The position numbers and the translations under genes were made by a program. Below the pieces are notes generated by a model. The model was not told the origin of the DNA and searched no databases. It saw only the letters and a program-made list of their open reading frames with translations. A DNA stretch of 64,000 nt from Candidatus Alcyoniella australis (GTDB taxonomy: Bacteria; Lernaellota; Lernaellaia; JAVCCG01; Alcyoniellaceae). The stretch is from NCBI GenBank assembly GCA_030765605.1, contig JAVCCG010000133.1:15139-79138 (forward strand). Direction: 5' to 3'. Positions 37,768 to 45,297 of the stretch are shown here, piece by piece (the first letter of the stretch is position 1; every line of letters begins with the position of its first letter).

Positions 37768-38742
37768 TCAAGGCCCTTCCGAGCTTCCGCGGGTTTTATC
37801 GGGTTCGGCGGGTTGGGGCAGGCCGGGTTCATAGAGGGTGATGGTCAGGCCGTCGCGGTCGCGGGCGCCGATCACGTATTTGCGCAGGCGAGGCCAGATT
37901 TGGTCCATGGTCTGGTAATAAAGTCGGGTGTAGGCGTTGCGGCGGTCGGTTCCGACCTCAGCGGCGAGCAGTTTGAAGCGTTCGGCCTCGCCCGTGGCGC
38001 GGTTGACGCGTTCTTGCTGGTAGGTCTCGCCCTCGCTACGGGCGCGGTTGGCCTCGGCGCGGGCCCGGGGCATGGCCTGGTTGGCGTAGCCGTCGGCCTC
38101 GTTGATCAGGCGACTGCGGTCCTCGCGGGCGCTGGAGACCTCGTTGAACGAGGCGGCCACCCCGCGCGGGTTGATGATCTGATCGACCTGCATCGAGCTG
38201 ATGCTCAGGCCGCTGGAATAGGCGTCCATGTCGGCCTGGATGTCGCGCATCACCTCGGCGGCGATGATCGACTTATCGGTGGTCAGGGCGTCGTCTACGG
38301 CCATGGCGGCCAGTCGGCGCGTGACCGCGGCCTCGCCGCTGATGCGCACCAGCTCGTGGGGATCAAAGGTGTTGAGCAGGAACGCAGCCGGGTCGTTGAT
38401 CGTGTAGCGCACCACGAGCATCACCACGATCCAGTTGCGGTCGCCGGTGAGGAACTGGCGTTGGAATACGCCCGCGATGTCCGAGACTTGTTCCTGGCCG
38501 ACCTCGAAGCCGATGCCGCGCTGTTTGAGGTCGGTGACGTTGGGCCGGTCCACGCGCTCAACGGGCCAGGGCAGGTGGTAGTGGATGCCCGGCGGCACGC
38601 GGTTTTCGGTCACCGCGCCGAAGCGCCGCACCACGCCCTGCTGGTTGTAATCCACGATGTACAGGCCCGAGGCCAGGTAGATCAGCAGCAGCGCGGCCGC
38701 GCATAGCAGCGAGAGCAGGCGTAGCCGGCGGCTTTGGGCCAC
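37768..38742 (-). CDS. SPFH/Band-7 protein, HflK/HflC-like (third of cluster)
   Basis: 324 residues. An N-terminal membrane helix (about 8-28) is followed by the SPFH domain (VDYNQQGVVRRFGAVTENRV, HYHLPWPVERVDRPNV) and a helical coil with alternating Ala/Arg/Glu. The VVRRFG..PG.H..LPWP pattern is closest to HflK. HflKC complexes enclose and restrain the FtsH protease in the inner membrane. The GTG start lies one base after the stop of the HflC-like gene upstream. The Pro-rich tail is not conserved in the family. Confidence 0.87.
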   Translation of the reverse strand: MAQSRRLRLLSLLCAAALLLIYLASGLYIVDYNQQGVVRRFGAVTENRVPPGIHYHLPWPVERVDRPNVTDLKQRGIGFEVGQEQVSDIAGVFQRQFLTGDRNWIVVMLVVRYTINDPAAFLLNTFDPHELVRISGEAAVTRRLAAMAVDDALTTDKSIIAAEVMRDIQADMDAYSSGLSISSMQVDQIINPRGVAASFNEVSSAREDRSRLINEADGYANQAMPRARAEANRARSEGETYQQERVNRATGEAERFKLLAAEVGTDRRNAYTRLYYQTMDQIWPRLRKYVIGARDRDGLTITLYEPGLPQPAEPDKTRGSSEGP

Positions 38743-38743
38743 G

Positions 38744-39688
38744 TTAGTCGACCTTTCCCGAGACCAGTAGCTTGAGCACCTCGGCGTCGGAATCGAGCAC
38801 TATCACGGTCTGTTCGTCGAGGAACTTGCGGTAGCTCTCCAGGGTGCGCGTCAGCTTGTACAGTTCGGGGTCCGAGCTGTAGGCCTCGGCGTAAATCCGG
38901 GCCGCAACCGCGTCGCCCTCGCCCTTGGTCTGCTCGGCGTCGCGATAGGCCTCGGTGAGAATCCGGCTGACCTCTTTGTCGGTCTCGGCCTTGATCTTCT
39001 CGGCCTCCTCTTCGCCCTCGGCGCGGTACTTTTTGGCAATGCGCTGGCGCTCGGAGCGCATCCGGCGGTAGACCGAGGCGCGCGTGCCCTCGGGGAAGCC
39101 GAAGCGCCGCAGGCCGACGTCGACGACCTCCACCCCCAGCTCCTCGCGGGCCGCGGATCGGCAGCGCTCGGTTGCGACCTGCATGATCTGCTCGATCTGC
39201 ACGCCGTCGGGCTCAACCGAGAGCAGGACGGAGAGCTCTGACTTGCCCAGCACGTCGCTGACCTCGCTGAGCAGCATCGAGCTTAAGCGCACCTCGGCCG
39301 TGCGCCGGTCCTTGACCGTGCGGATGAACAGTCGCGGATCGGCGATGCGCCAGCAGGCGTAGGCCTCGTAGACCAGCGGTTTTTTATCTTGGGTCAGCAC
39401 CTCGGCCGGCCGCGCGTCGAGCACCATCAGCCGCGCGTCAAAGCGGTGCACCGACTGGATCGGGTCGGGCCACTTGAAGTACAGCCCGGGCTTGTCCAGC
39501 ACGCGCACCGGGTCGCCCAGGAACGTCAGCAGCCCCAGCTCGGACTGGTCGATGGTGAACAGCATGTTGTTCAACAGCAGGAAGCAGATGATCAGCAGGC
39601 CGACCACGATCAGCCAGGTCCGGGCAGCCCCCGCGGTCGCCGCTGCCGGGCCGGGGTCGGGCCCGCTGTTTGTCGCATCGTGGCTCAT
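38744..39688 (-). CDS. hflC: SPFH protein HflC-like (second of cluster)
   Basis: 314 residues. The sequence is HflC-like: after a membrane helix (about 25-45), DQSELGLLTFLGDPVRVLDK PGLYFKWP appears (the family's F-G-x..PGLHFK-P pattern), then YEAYACWRI, RRMRSERQRIAKKYRAEGEE and the AYSSDPELYKLTRTLESYRK stretch, which is specific to HflC. HflC normally pairs with HflK, and here two HflK-like genes flank it. The start overlaps the upstream stop (ATGA), so all three genes are coupled. Confidence 0.88.
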   Translation of the reverse strand: MSHDATNSGPDPGPAAATAGAARTWLIVVGLLIICFLLLNNMLFTIDQSELGLLTFLGDPVRVLDKPGLYFKWPDPIQSVHRFDARLMVLDARPAEVLTQDKKPLVYEAYACWRIADPRLFIRTVKDRRTAEVRLSSMLLSEVSDVLGKSELSVLLSVEPDGVQIEQIMQVATERCRSAAREELGVEVVDVGLRRFGFPEGTRASVYRRMRSERQRIAKKYRAEGEEEAEKIKAETDKEVSRILTEAYRDAEQTKGEGDAVAARIYAEAYSSDPELYKLTRTLESYRKFLDEQTVIVLDSDAEVLKLLVSGKVD

Positions 39689-41400
39689 CGTGTCCTCCTC
39701 TGGCCATCGGGCTCGGTCATGCGCAAATCGATTGCACCGGGGCTTAGGTGCGAGGGCACGATCACCTTGCGCCGCCCGGCCAGTGCCGCCTCAAGGGTCT
39801 CGAGGGTCAGTCGGTATTCGTGCAGCCGCCGCTGTCCGCGGATCGCCGCGGCAAGTTGGGTGAAGCGCGAGGCCTCGCCCCCAGCGCGCATGGTCGTGCT
39901 GGCGCGGTAGCCCTCGGAGTCGAACAGGATGCGCACCGCATCGCCGCGGGCGCGGGCGATTTTCTCGTTGTTGTAGCCCTGGGCGTCGTTGATCGCTTTC
40001 TCTTTGTCCTCGAGGGCCGAGTAGACTTCGCGGAAGTCCTCGACCACCTGCACCGGCGGATGCACGTCCTGCAAATAGACCGCGAGGATCGACAGGCCGG
40101 TGCCCATGGCCGTCAGACGGCATTGGGCGCGCGCGGCCACGGCCTGCTCCACGTCGCGGCGTTCCCAGATCAGCGCCTGCTCGAAGTTGAGTCCGGCGAC
40201 CTCGCCGTGCAGCGCCGACTCCACTGCCGCGGTCACCATCCGCTCGATGTCGGCCACTCCCAGCAGCGCCGCCGCCGGGTCGGAGAGGCTGTACTGCACC
40301 ACGAGGTTGACGTCGAGCATGTTCTCGTCGCCGGTGAGCACCAGCGCCTCGTCGATCTTCTTTTGGTAGACCCCTGCGGTGTGCAGGCTATCCCACTCGT
40401 AGTTCGAGCGCAGGCGTACCGTGCTTACCGGACCCTGGGGCAGGCTGCGGAAGCCGACCTCGAGTTGGCGTACCCGTTGCGGCTCCACGGTGATCACGCG
40501 CTCAATGGGCGCCGGGGCCAGCCAGTGCAGTCCGGGCTGTAGCGGCTGGCCTTGCAGGCCGCCCCAGCGCAGCCGCAGGCCGACCTGGTCCGGGCCGACC
40601 ATGGTCAGTCCGCTGAGCACCCACAGCACGAGCACCAGTAGCGCCGTGCAGGCCAGCAGCCCGCGCCGACGGACGGCCACCCGTTCCCAGAGGCGTTCGC
40701 CGACCAGCTTGCGGCCGACCAGCCCCAGGAAGCCGTAACGCCGATGCTGCTCAGCCCCGTGTTTGGAGCGGGTCAGCAGGCCCAGCAGCGCACCGATTCC
40801 CACGTCAAGGCCGATGCCCGCGACCAACACCACGATCAGCGCGGCCACCGGCCGATCGAGCCGCAGTCCGATCACCTGGCCCATCAGCGCTAAAATCACG
40901 GCCAGCGAGGTCATTACGTCCATGCTGGTATGGCGGCTGTCCGCGGTCAGCGAGGGCGAGCCGGTCTCGCGTCCGGCGCGCGCCTGATAGCGCGCCAAGC
41001 CCCAGTTGATCAGCGCGAAGCAAAAGGTGGCCACAATCGCTGCGGGCAGCCATTCGCCGCGCACTTGCAGCGAGGGGCGGCCGATCATCAGGCCGATGCG
41101 CAGGGCCGCGCCGAGAATCATCAGCGAGATCAGCAGCGCCACCAGGTTTTCGATCAGCACCGCTTGGCTTGGACGACGCTCGCCCAGCCGTACGCCGACC
41201 AGCACCATTGCCGAGACCACCATGTCCGAGAGGCTGTGCAGCGCGTCGGCGACCATCGCCATGCTGCCCACCAGCAGGCCAAAAAGCGCCTCGCCAAGCA
41301 CCAGCAGCAAGTTCACCGCGATGCTCACCTTGGCCACGCGGGCGCGGCGCGGCGCATCCGTAGTCTGTGGCTGCTGTTGCGTCGGGTGGCTCGTTGACAT
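39685..41400 (-). CDS. Fusion of a cation diffusion facilitator membrane domain to an HflK-like SPFH domain
   Basis: 571 residues. Residues about 20-215 are a CDF-type transporter core: six or so helices with ADALHSLSD (Asp52, His55, Asp59) and ADSRHTSMD (Asp154, His157, Asp161), the paired H-x3-D metal site of ZnT-type exporters. In place of the usual CDF cytoplasmic domain come a further helix (about 250-270) and an HflK SPFH domain (VGPDQVGLRLRWG, QPGLHWLAPAPIERV, AVYLQDVHPPVQV, EKEKAINDAQGYNNE-like coil). Both halves look intact. It is the first gene of a three-gene SPFH operon. A metal transporter physically built into an FtsH-modulating scaffold would be unusual; the role is inference. 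Confidence 0.87.
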   Translation of the reverse strand: MSTSHPTQQQPQTTDAPRRARVAKVSIAVNLLLVLGEALFGLLVGSMAMVADALHSLSDMVVSAMVLVGVRLGERRPSQAVLIENLVALLISLMILGAALRIGLMIGRPSLQVRGEWLPAAIVATFCFALINWGLARYQARAGRETGSPSLTADSRHTSMDVMTSLAVILALMGQVIGLRLDRPVAALIVVLVAGIGLDVGIGALLGLLTRSKHGAEQHRRYGFLGLVGRKLVGERLWERVAVRRRGLLACTALLVLVLWVLSGLTMVGPDQVGLRLRWGGLQGQPLQPGLHWLAPAPIERVITVEPQRVRQLEVGFRSLPQGPVSTVRLRSNYEWDSLHTAGVYQKKIDEALVLTGDENMLDVNLVVQYSLSDPAAALLGVADIERMVTAAVESALHGEVAGLNFEQALIWERRDVEQAVAARAQCRLTAMGTGLSILAVYLQDVHPPVQVVEDFREVYSALEDKEKAINDAQGYNNEKIARARGDAVRILFDSEGYRASTTMRAGGEASRFTQLAAAIRGQRRLHEYRLTLETLEAALAGRRKVIVPSHLSPGAIDLRMTEPDGQRRTR

Positions 41401-41470
41401 TCAGGACCGCATCCTATTATGAAAAACGTGCTACCTGTTGTACACGCTGCCGATCATGCTGTCCAGACGG

Positions 41471-42517
41471 CTATTTAACGCTGATGGCTCCAGGTTCGCC
41501 GTCAATGATTTTGCCGACAACCCAGCCGGGGAACGGCCCTTGCGCGAGCCCTTCGAGCATCTTTTCGGCGTTGCCCGGCGGCAGTGCGGCCAGCAGTCCG
41601 CCCGAGGTCTGGGCGTCGGCCGCCAGCATCAGCAGGTCCGGGTCGGCTCCGGGCAGACGGATCAGGCCGGGTTCGACGTACTTAAGGTTGGCGTGGGTGC
41701 CGCCGGGGATCAGCCCCTCGCGGATGAGCTCGAGCACGCCGGGCATTTGCGGCAGGGACGCGAGATCGATTTGCGCGGCCACGCCCGAGGCGTTGCACAT
41801 CTCCCACAGGTGGCCCAGCAGGCCGAAGCCCGTGACGTCGGTCAGCGAGTGCACGTCCGCGGCGATCGCCGCGCGCATCCCTTGCTCGTTGAGCAGGCAG
41901 GCGGATTGCACCAGCGCGTCGATCTGTTGCGGCTGCGCGGACTCGGCCTTGATTGCCGTGGCGATCAACCCGGTTCCCAGGGGTTTAGTTAATACCAGCA
42001 CGTCGCCGGGACGCGCCGTGGCGTTGGTCAGCACGCGATCGGGGTGCACCAGGCCGACCACGGCCAGGCCGTACTTGGGTTCGGGATCGTCCACGGTGTG
42101 GCCGCCGAGCACCATGCAGTGCGCCTCGGCTGCGGCGTCGTACCCGCCGCGTAAAATCGCCGCGACCAGCTCGTCGGGCAGCTTGCCTTGGGGAATCGAC
42201 AGCAGGTTCAGCGCGGCGAACGGTTCGCCGCCCATGGCGTAGACGTCGGAGAGCGCGTTGACCGCGGCAATGCGGCCGAACAGGTAGGGGTCATCGACGA
42301 TCGGCGTGAAGAAGTCGGTGGTCAGCACCAGGGCGCGCTCGTCATCGAGGCGCACCACCGCGGCGTCGTCAGGCACGGCCGTGCCGACGATGATCCGCGC
42401 GTCCTGCGGTACGGGCAGGTGCTTCAGTATCTTTTGCAGCGCTCCCGGCGCCAGCTTACAGGCTCAGCCTGCGCCGTGAGAAAGCTGCGTGAGCTTGATC
42501 CGCTCCATCCGCTCCAT
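41471..42517 (-). CDS. selD: Selenophosphate synthetase (SelD), predicted selenoprotein with in-frame UGA
   Basis: 348 residues if the TGA at 42466-42464 is read as selenocysteine. Translation upstream of the shorter frame gives LTQLSHGAGUACKLAPGAL, which aligns exactly with the SelD active-site loop (E. coli ..SHGAGCGCK..), with U at the catalytic Cys position (Cys17 in E. coli). The rest is normal: VPDDAAVV, LVLTTDFFTPIVDDPYLFGRIAA, NALSDVYAMGG, VTGFGLLGHL. SelD makes selenophosphate from selenide and ATP for Sec and selenouridine synthesis; Sec-containing SelD is known in bacteria and archaea. The start is ATG 42517 or 42508. It lies 22 bases after acd. Confidence 0.93.
42438..42463 (-). 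promoter_or_regulatory. Candidate bacterial SECIS hairpin of selD
   Basis: Directly after the UGA codon, minus-strand GGCGC (42452-42448) can pair with GCGCU (42442-42438) around a five-base CGGGA loop, 16 bases after the UGA. The position fits bacterial SECIS elements, which bind SelB. The stem is short and was found by eye; folding could differ. Confidence 0.4.
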
Positions 42518-42539
42518 CCGCTCCGATTGGTTGTTGCGT

Positions 42540-44654
42540 CTATGCGACGGGGATGATCCTGGCGTCTACCGCCAGCACCCCCTTGCCCTTGGGATACACC
42601 CGCAACGGGTTGATGTCCATCTCGCTGATCCAGGGCTGCTCCGCGGCCAGTATCGAGAGCTTGACCAGCGTCTGCTCCAGGGCGGCCAGGTCGGACGGGC
42701 CGCGGCCGCGCGTGCCGTGGAGGATCTTGGAGCCGCGCAGTTGCTCGACCATACTGCGCGCCTCGGCGCGGTCGAAAGGCGCCACGCGCAGCACCGTGTC
42801 GCCGAGCACCTCGGTGTAAATCCCGCCCCAGCCGAGCATCACGATCGGACCGAAGTCGTTATCCTGCTTGAATCCCAGGATCAGCTCCAGGCCCTGGTCC
42901 GCGTATTTTTGCACCAGCGCGCCGCGGATTTGGGCTCGGGGGTAGGCCGTGTTGATCGCAGCCATCATTTTGTCCCAGCCCTCGCGCACCTCGGCCACGG
43001 TGCGCAGGTCGAGCAGCACGCCGCCGCAATCGCTCTTGTGGGTCACGTCCGGGCTCTCGACCTTAAGCGCCACGGGCAGGCCGATCTCGCGCGCGGCCTT
43101 GACCGCGCCTCCCACGGACGTGGCCAGCTTGCCGCGGATCGCCGGGATGGCGTAGGCCTCGAGCACCTCCAACGCCTGGCGGTTCAGCGATGCCTGGCCG
43201 CGCGTGGACTCGCGGATCGCGTCCACGCGCTCAAGGTCGCGCCCCTTGATCTTGGGCACGCGGTACGCGCCGCAGCGCTGCTGCAGATTGACGTGGTTGT
43301 CGCGGCTGATCGCCAGGGCGCGCACCGCCTCCTCGGGCGTGGTGAAGATCGGGAAGTCGAACATCTCCTTGAGCCGCCGCGCCTCGGAGTGCCAGGAGAT
43401 CAGTCCCATGGCCACCGGCTTGTTGTGCTTGCGGTTGAGCTCGGCCAGGAAGCTGATCATCTCCTCGGGGATGCGCGGGTCGTAGCGGCTGATGTAAGTG
43501 AACAGGAAGCAGATCGCGTCGAACTGCGGACGCGAGACCACGTCGGCCAGGATGTGCTTGTAGGCATCCAGGTCGTACAGGTCGCCCAGGTCCATCGGGT
43601 TGTCCAGCTTGATTACCTTAGCGCGCAGCTTCTCCTCGGCGTTGGCGATCACTTCGCGCGGGAACGGCGGCAGCTCGAAGCCGAACTTTTCGCAGTGGTC
43701 TGCGGCTATAATCGCGTGGCCGCCCGAGCGGCTGATGATCGCCAGCCGGTTGCCCTTCATTGCCGGCAGCGAGAGCGCCTTGGCCGCGTCGATCATCTGG
43801 TTGATCTCGTCGCAGCGCAGGGCGCCGGCCTGCTTGATCGCCGCGTCGACCACCGCGTCGTCGCTGACCATCGCGCTGGTGTGGCTGGCCGCGATCTTCT
43901 GCGCGGCCCGGCCGATGTTCGACTTGTGCACGATGATCGGCTTGCGGGCCTTGCGCATTTCGAGGAAGAACTCGCGGCCGCGGCTGAAGCCCTCGAGGTA
44001 GACGCAGATCGTATGCGTCTGCTCGTCGCGCAGCAGCACCGGCAGCAGGTCGACCTCGTCGACGTCGAGCTTGTTGCCCAGCGAGGCGAACTTGGCCATG
44101 CCCACGTGCTCTTTGAGAAACTCCTGGATGTAGGAAATGCCCACGCCGCCGGACTGCGAGAGCACCGAGACGTGCCCTTTGAACATCTGCGGCATGGTCG
44201 GGAAGGGCACGCACAGGCCGTTGTCCATGTTGATCACGCCGATGCCGTTGGGCCCGACAAAGCGCATGCCGTAGTCCTGCGCGATCTGGGCCGCGCGATC
44301 GGCGAGCAGCGCGCCCTTGCGGCCGTACTCGGAGAATCCCGCCGACTGCACGTAGGCGAACTTGACGCCGTGGCGGCCGCACTGTTCGAGGATGTCGGGT
44401 AGCGTATGCGCCGGGGTGAGGATCGCGGCCGCGTCCAGCGGTGCCGGAACGTCGGACACGTTGCGGTAGATCTTCATTCCGAACACCACGCCGCCCGAGC
44501 GCCCGACCGGATAGATCTCGCCGGTGAAGCCCATGGTCAGCAGGTTTTCGACGATGCCGCGGGCCAGGTTGGTCTTGCGCGGACTGACGCCGATCACTGC
44601 CAGGCGTTGGGGATTGAAAAGGTTGTCCAGGGGCTCGGCTGCGCGTGCAGTCAT
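42540..44654 (-). CDS. ADP-forming acyl-CoA synthetase, fused alpha and beta parts
   Basis: 704 residues of the NDP-forming acyl-CoA synthetase family (Acd). The N-terminal CoA-binding domain (AVIGVSPRKTNLARGIVENL) leads to a succinyl-CoA-synthetase-like middle with the swinging loop IAASHTSAM, whose His is the phosphorylated residue. A C-terminal ATP-grasp domain (about 480-704: VALKVESPDVTHKSDCGGVL, ..GFKQDNDFGPIVMLGWGG) completes it. The enzyme converts acetyl- or acyl-CoA plus ADP and phosphate to acid, CoA and ATP, a way to gain ATP in anaerobic metabolism. GGGAGGTGTC precedes the ATG. The gene sits between an SRPBCC-like gene and selD. Confidence 0.92.
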   Translation of the reverse strand: MTARAAEPLDNLFNPQRLAVIGVSPRKTNLARGIVENLLTMGFTGEIYPVGRSGGVVFGMKIYRNVSDVPAPLDAAAILTPAHTLPDILEQCGRHGVKFAYVQSAGFSEYGRKGALLADRAAQIAQDYGMRFVGPNGIGVINMDNGLCVPFPTMPQMFKGHVSVLSQSGGVGISYIQEFLKEHVGMAKFASLGNKLDVDEVDLLPVLLRDEQTHTICVYLEGFSRGREFFLEMRKARKPIIVHKSNIGRAAQKIAASHTSAMVSDDAVVDAAIKQAGALRCDEINQMIDAAKALSLPAMKGNRLAIISRSGGHAIIAADHCEKFGFELPPFPREVIANAEEKLRAKVIKLDNPMDLGDLYDLDAYKHILADVVSRPQFDAICFLFTYISRYDPRIPEEMISFLAELNRKHNKPVAMGLISWHSEARRLKEMFDFPIFTTPEEAVRALAISRDNHVNLQQRCGAYRVPKIKGRDLERVDAIRESTRGQASLNRQALEVLEAYAIPAIRGKLATSVGGAVKAAREIGLPVALKVESPDVTHKSDCGGVLLDLRTVAEVREGWDKMMAAINTAYPRAQIRGALVQKYADQGLELILGFKQDNDFGPIVMLGWGGIYTEVLGDTVLRVAPFDRAEARSMVEQLRGSKILHGTRGRGPSDLAALEQTLVKLSILAAEQPWISEMDINPLRVYPKGKGVLAVDARIIPVA

Positions 44655-44687
44655 AGTCCGACACCTCCCTTGTGCCTTGGGGAACGG

Positions 44688-45263
44688 CTATTTCTTTGTC
44701 TTTTTGGCTTGCTTGCTCTGCTGCGCCGACTGATCGTCGAGAAAGCGCTCCAGTCCGCGGTTGATCTTCTTTAGGTTGGGCTCGATCATTTTCAGCACGA
44801 ATTTCTCGGTCTGCCCAATCAGCCGGTTGGCAACCAGTTTGGGCATGAAGCGCACCGAGCTGAAGTCCAGTAGGAGTTCGCCGTTGACGGTGATCACCGT
44901 CTGCTCGCCGTCGGGTTCCATCACGTTGCAGCCGCTGGCCTCGACGTATTGCTTGAGCAGCGGGAATTCCATCCGCCAGTAGACCGCGTTCTCGGACGCG
45001 ACCCAGCGGGCGTGGTCGAGCCAGGTCAGGCGGCTGACGTCGTAGCGCTTGGCCAACGGCCGTAGGAACGAGGGGATCTTGCTGCCGCTGGTCCACTCGT
45101 TGAGCAACTTGATTTGGTCGGGATCGGTCTCGTCGCGCTCGAGCAGCGTGATTGTTTCGATGTCGTCCATGTACTCGGAGAACTCGTCCAGCCGGTCACG
45201 GTAGGTCTGGTAGACCGTATCCCGCGGGTGGCGGATGCGATCGCTGAACTCGAACTTCATCAT
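44688..45263 (-). CDS. START/SRPBCC-like protein
   Basis: 191 residues with the layout of a polyketide-cyclase/START fold: an N-terminal strand and helix (FEFSDRIRHPRDTVYQTYRD), a curved sheet (ISTVNGE.. VNGELLLDFSSVRFMPKLVA), and a long C-terminal helix (TEKFVLKMIEPNLKKINRGL) that would close a hydrophobic pocket. No catalytic residues stand out. Such proteins bind lipids or other hydrophobic ligands. The C-terminal basic tail (SKQAKKTKK) is low-complexity. GGGAG lies before the ATG pair; either could be used. The gene is 33 bases upstream of acd. Confidence 0.7.
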   Translation of the reverse strand: MMKFEFSDRIRHPRDTVYQTYRDRLDEFSEYMDDIETITLLERDETDPDQIKLLNEWTSGSKIPSFLRPLAKRYDVSRLTWLDHARWVASENAVYWRMEFPLLKQYVEASGCNVMEPDGEQTVITVNGELLLDFSSVRFMPKLVANRLIGQTEKFVLKMIEPNLKKINRGLERFLDDQSAQQSKQAKKTKK

Positions 45264-45297
45264 TACTCCCTGCGGTAATTATTGGGTCGGCCGCCGA

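Noticed and set aside
42464-42466. Premature stop making selD a pseudogene
   Set aside because: The residues around the TGA and the whole protein are conserved, and the codon falls exactly on the catalytic Cys known to be Sec in other SelD proteins.
42489-44402. 637-codon plus-strand frame opposite the acyl-CoA synthetase
   Set aside because: It covers the antisense of a complete Acd enzyme; low-complexity Arg/His/Leu composition and no ribosome site.
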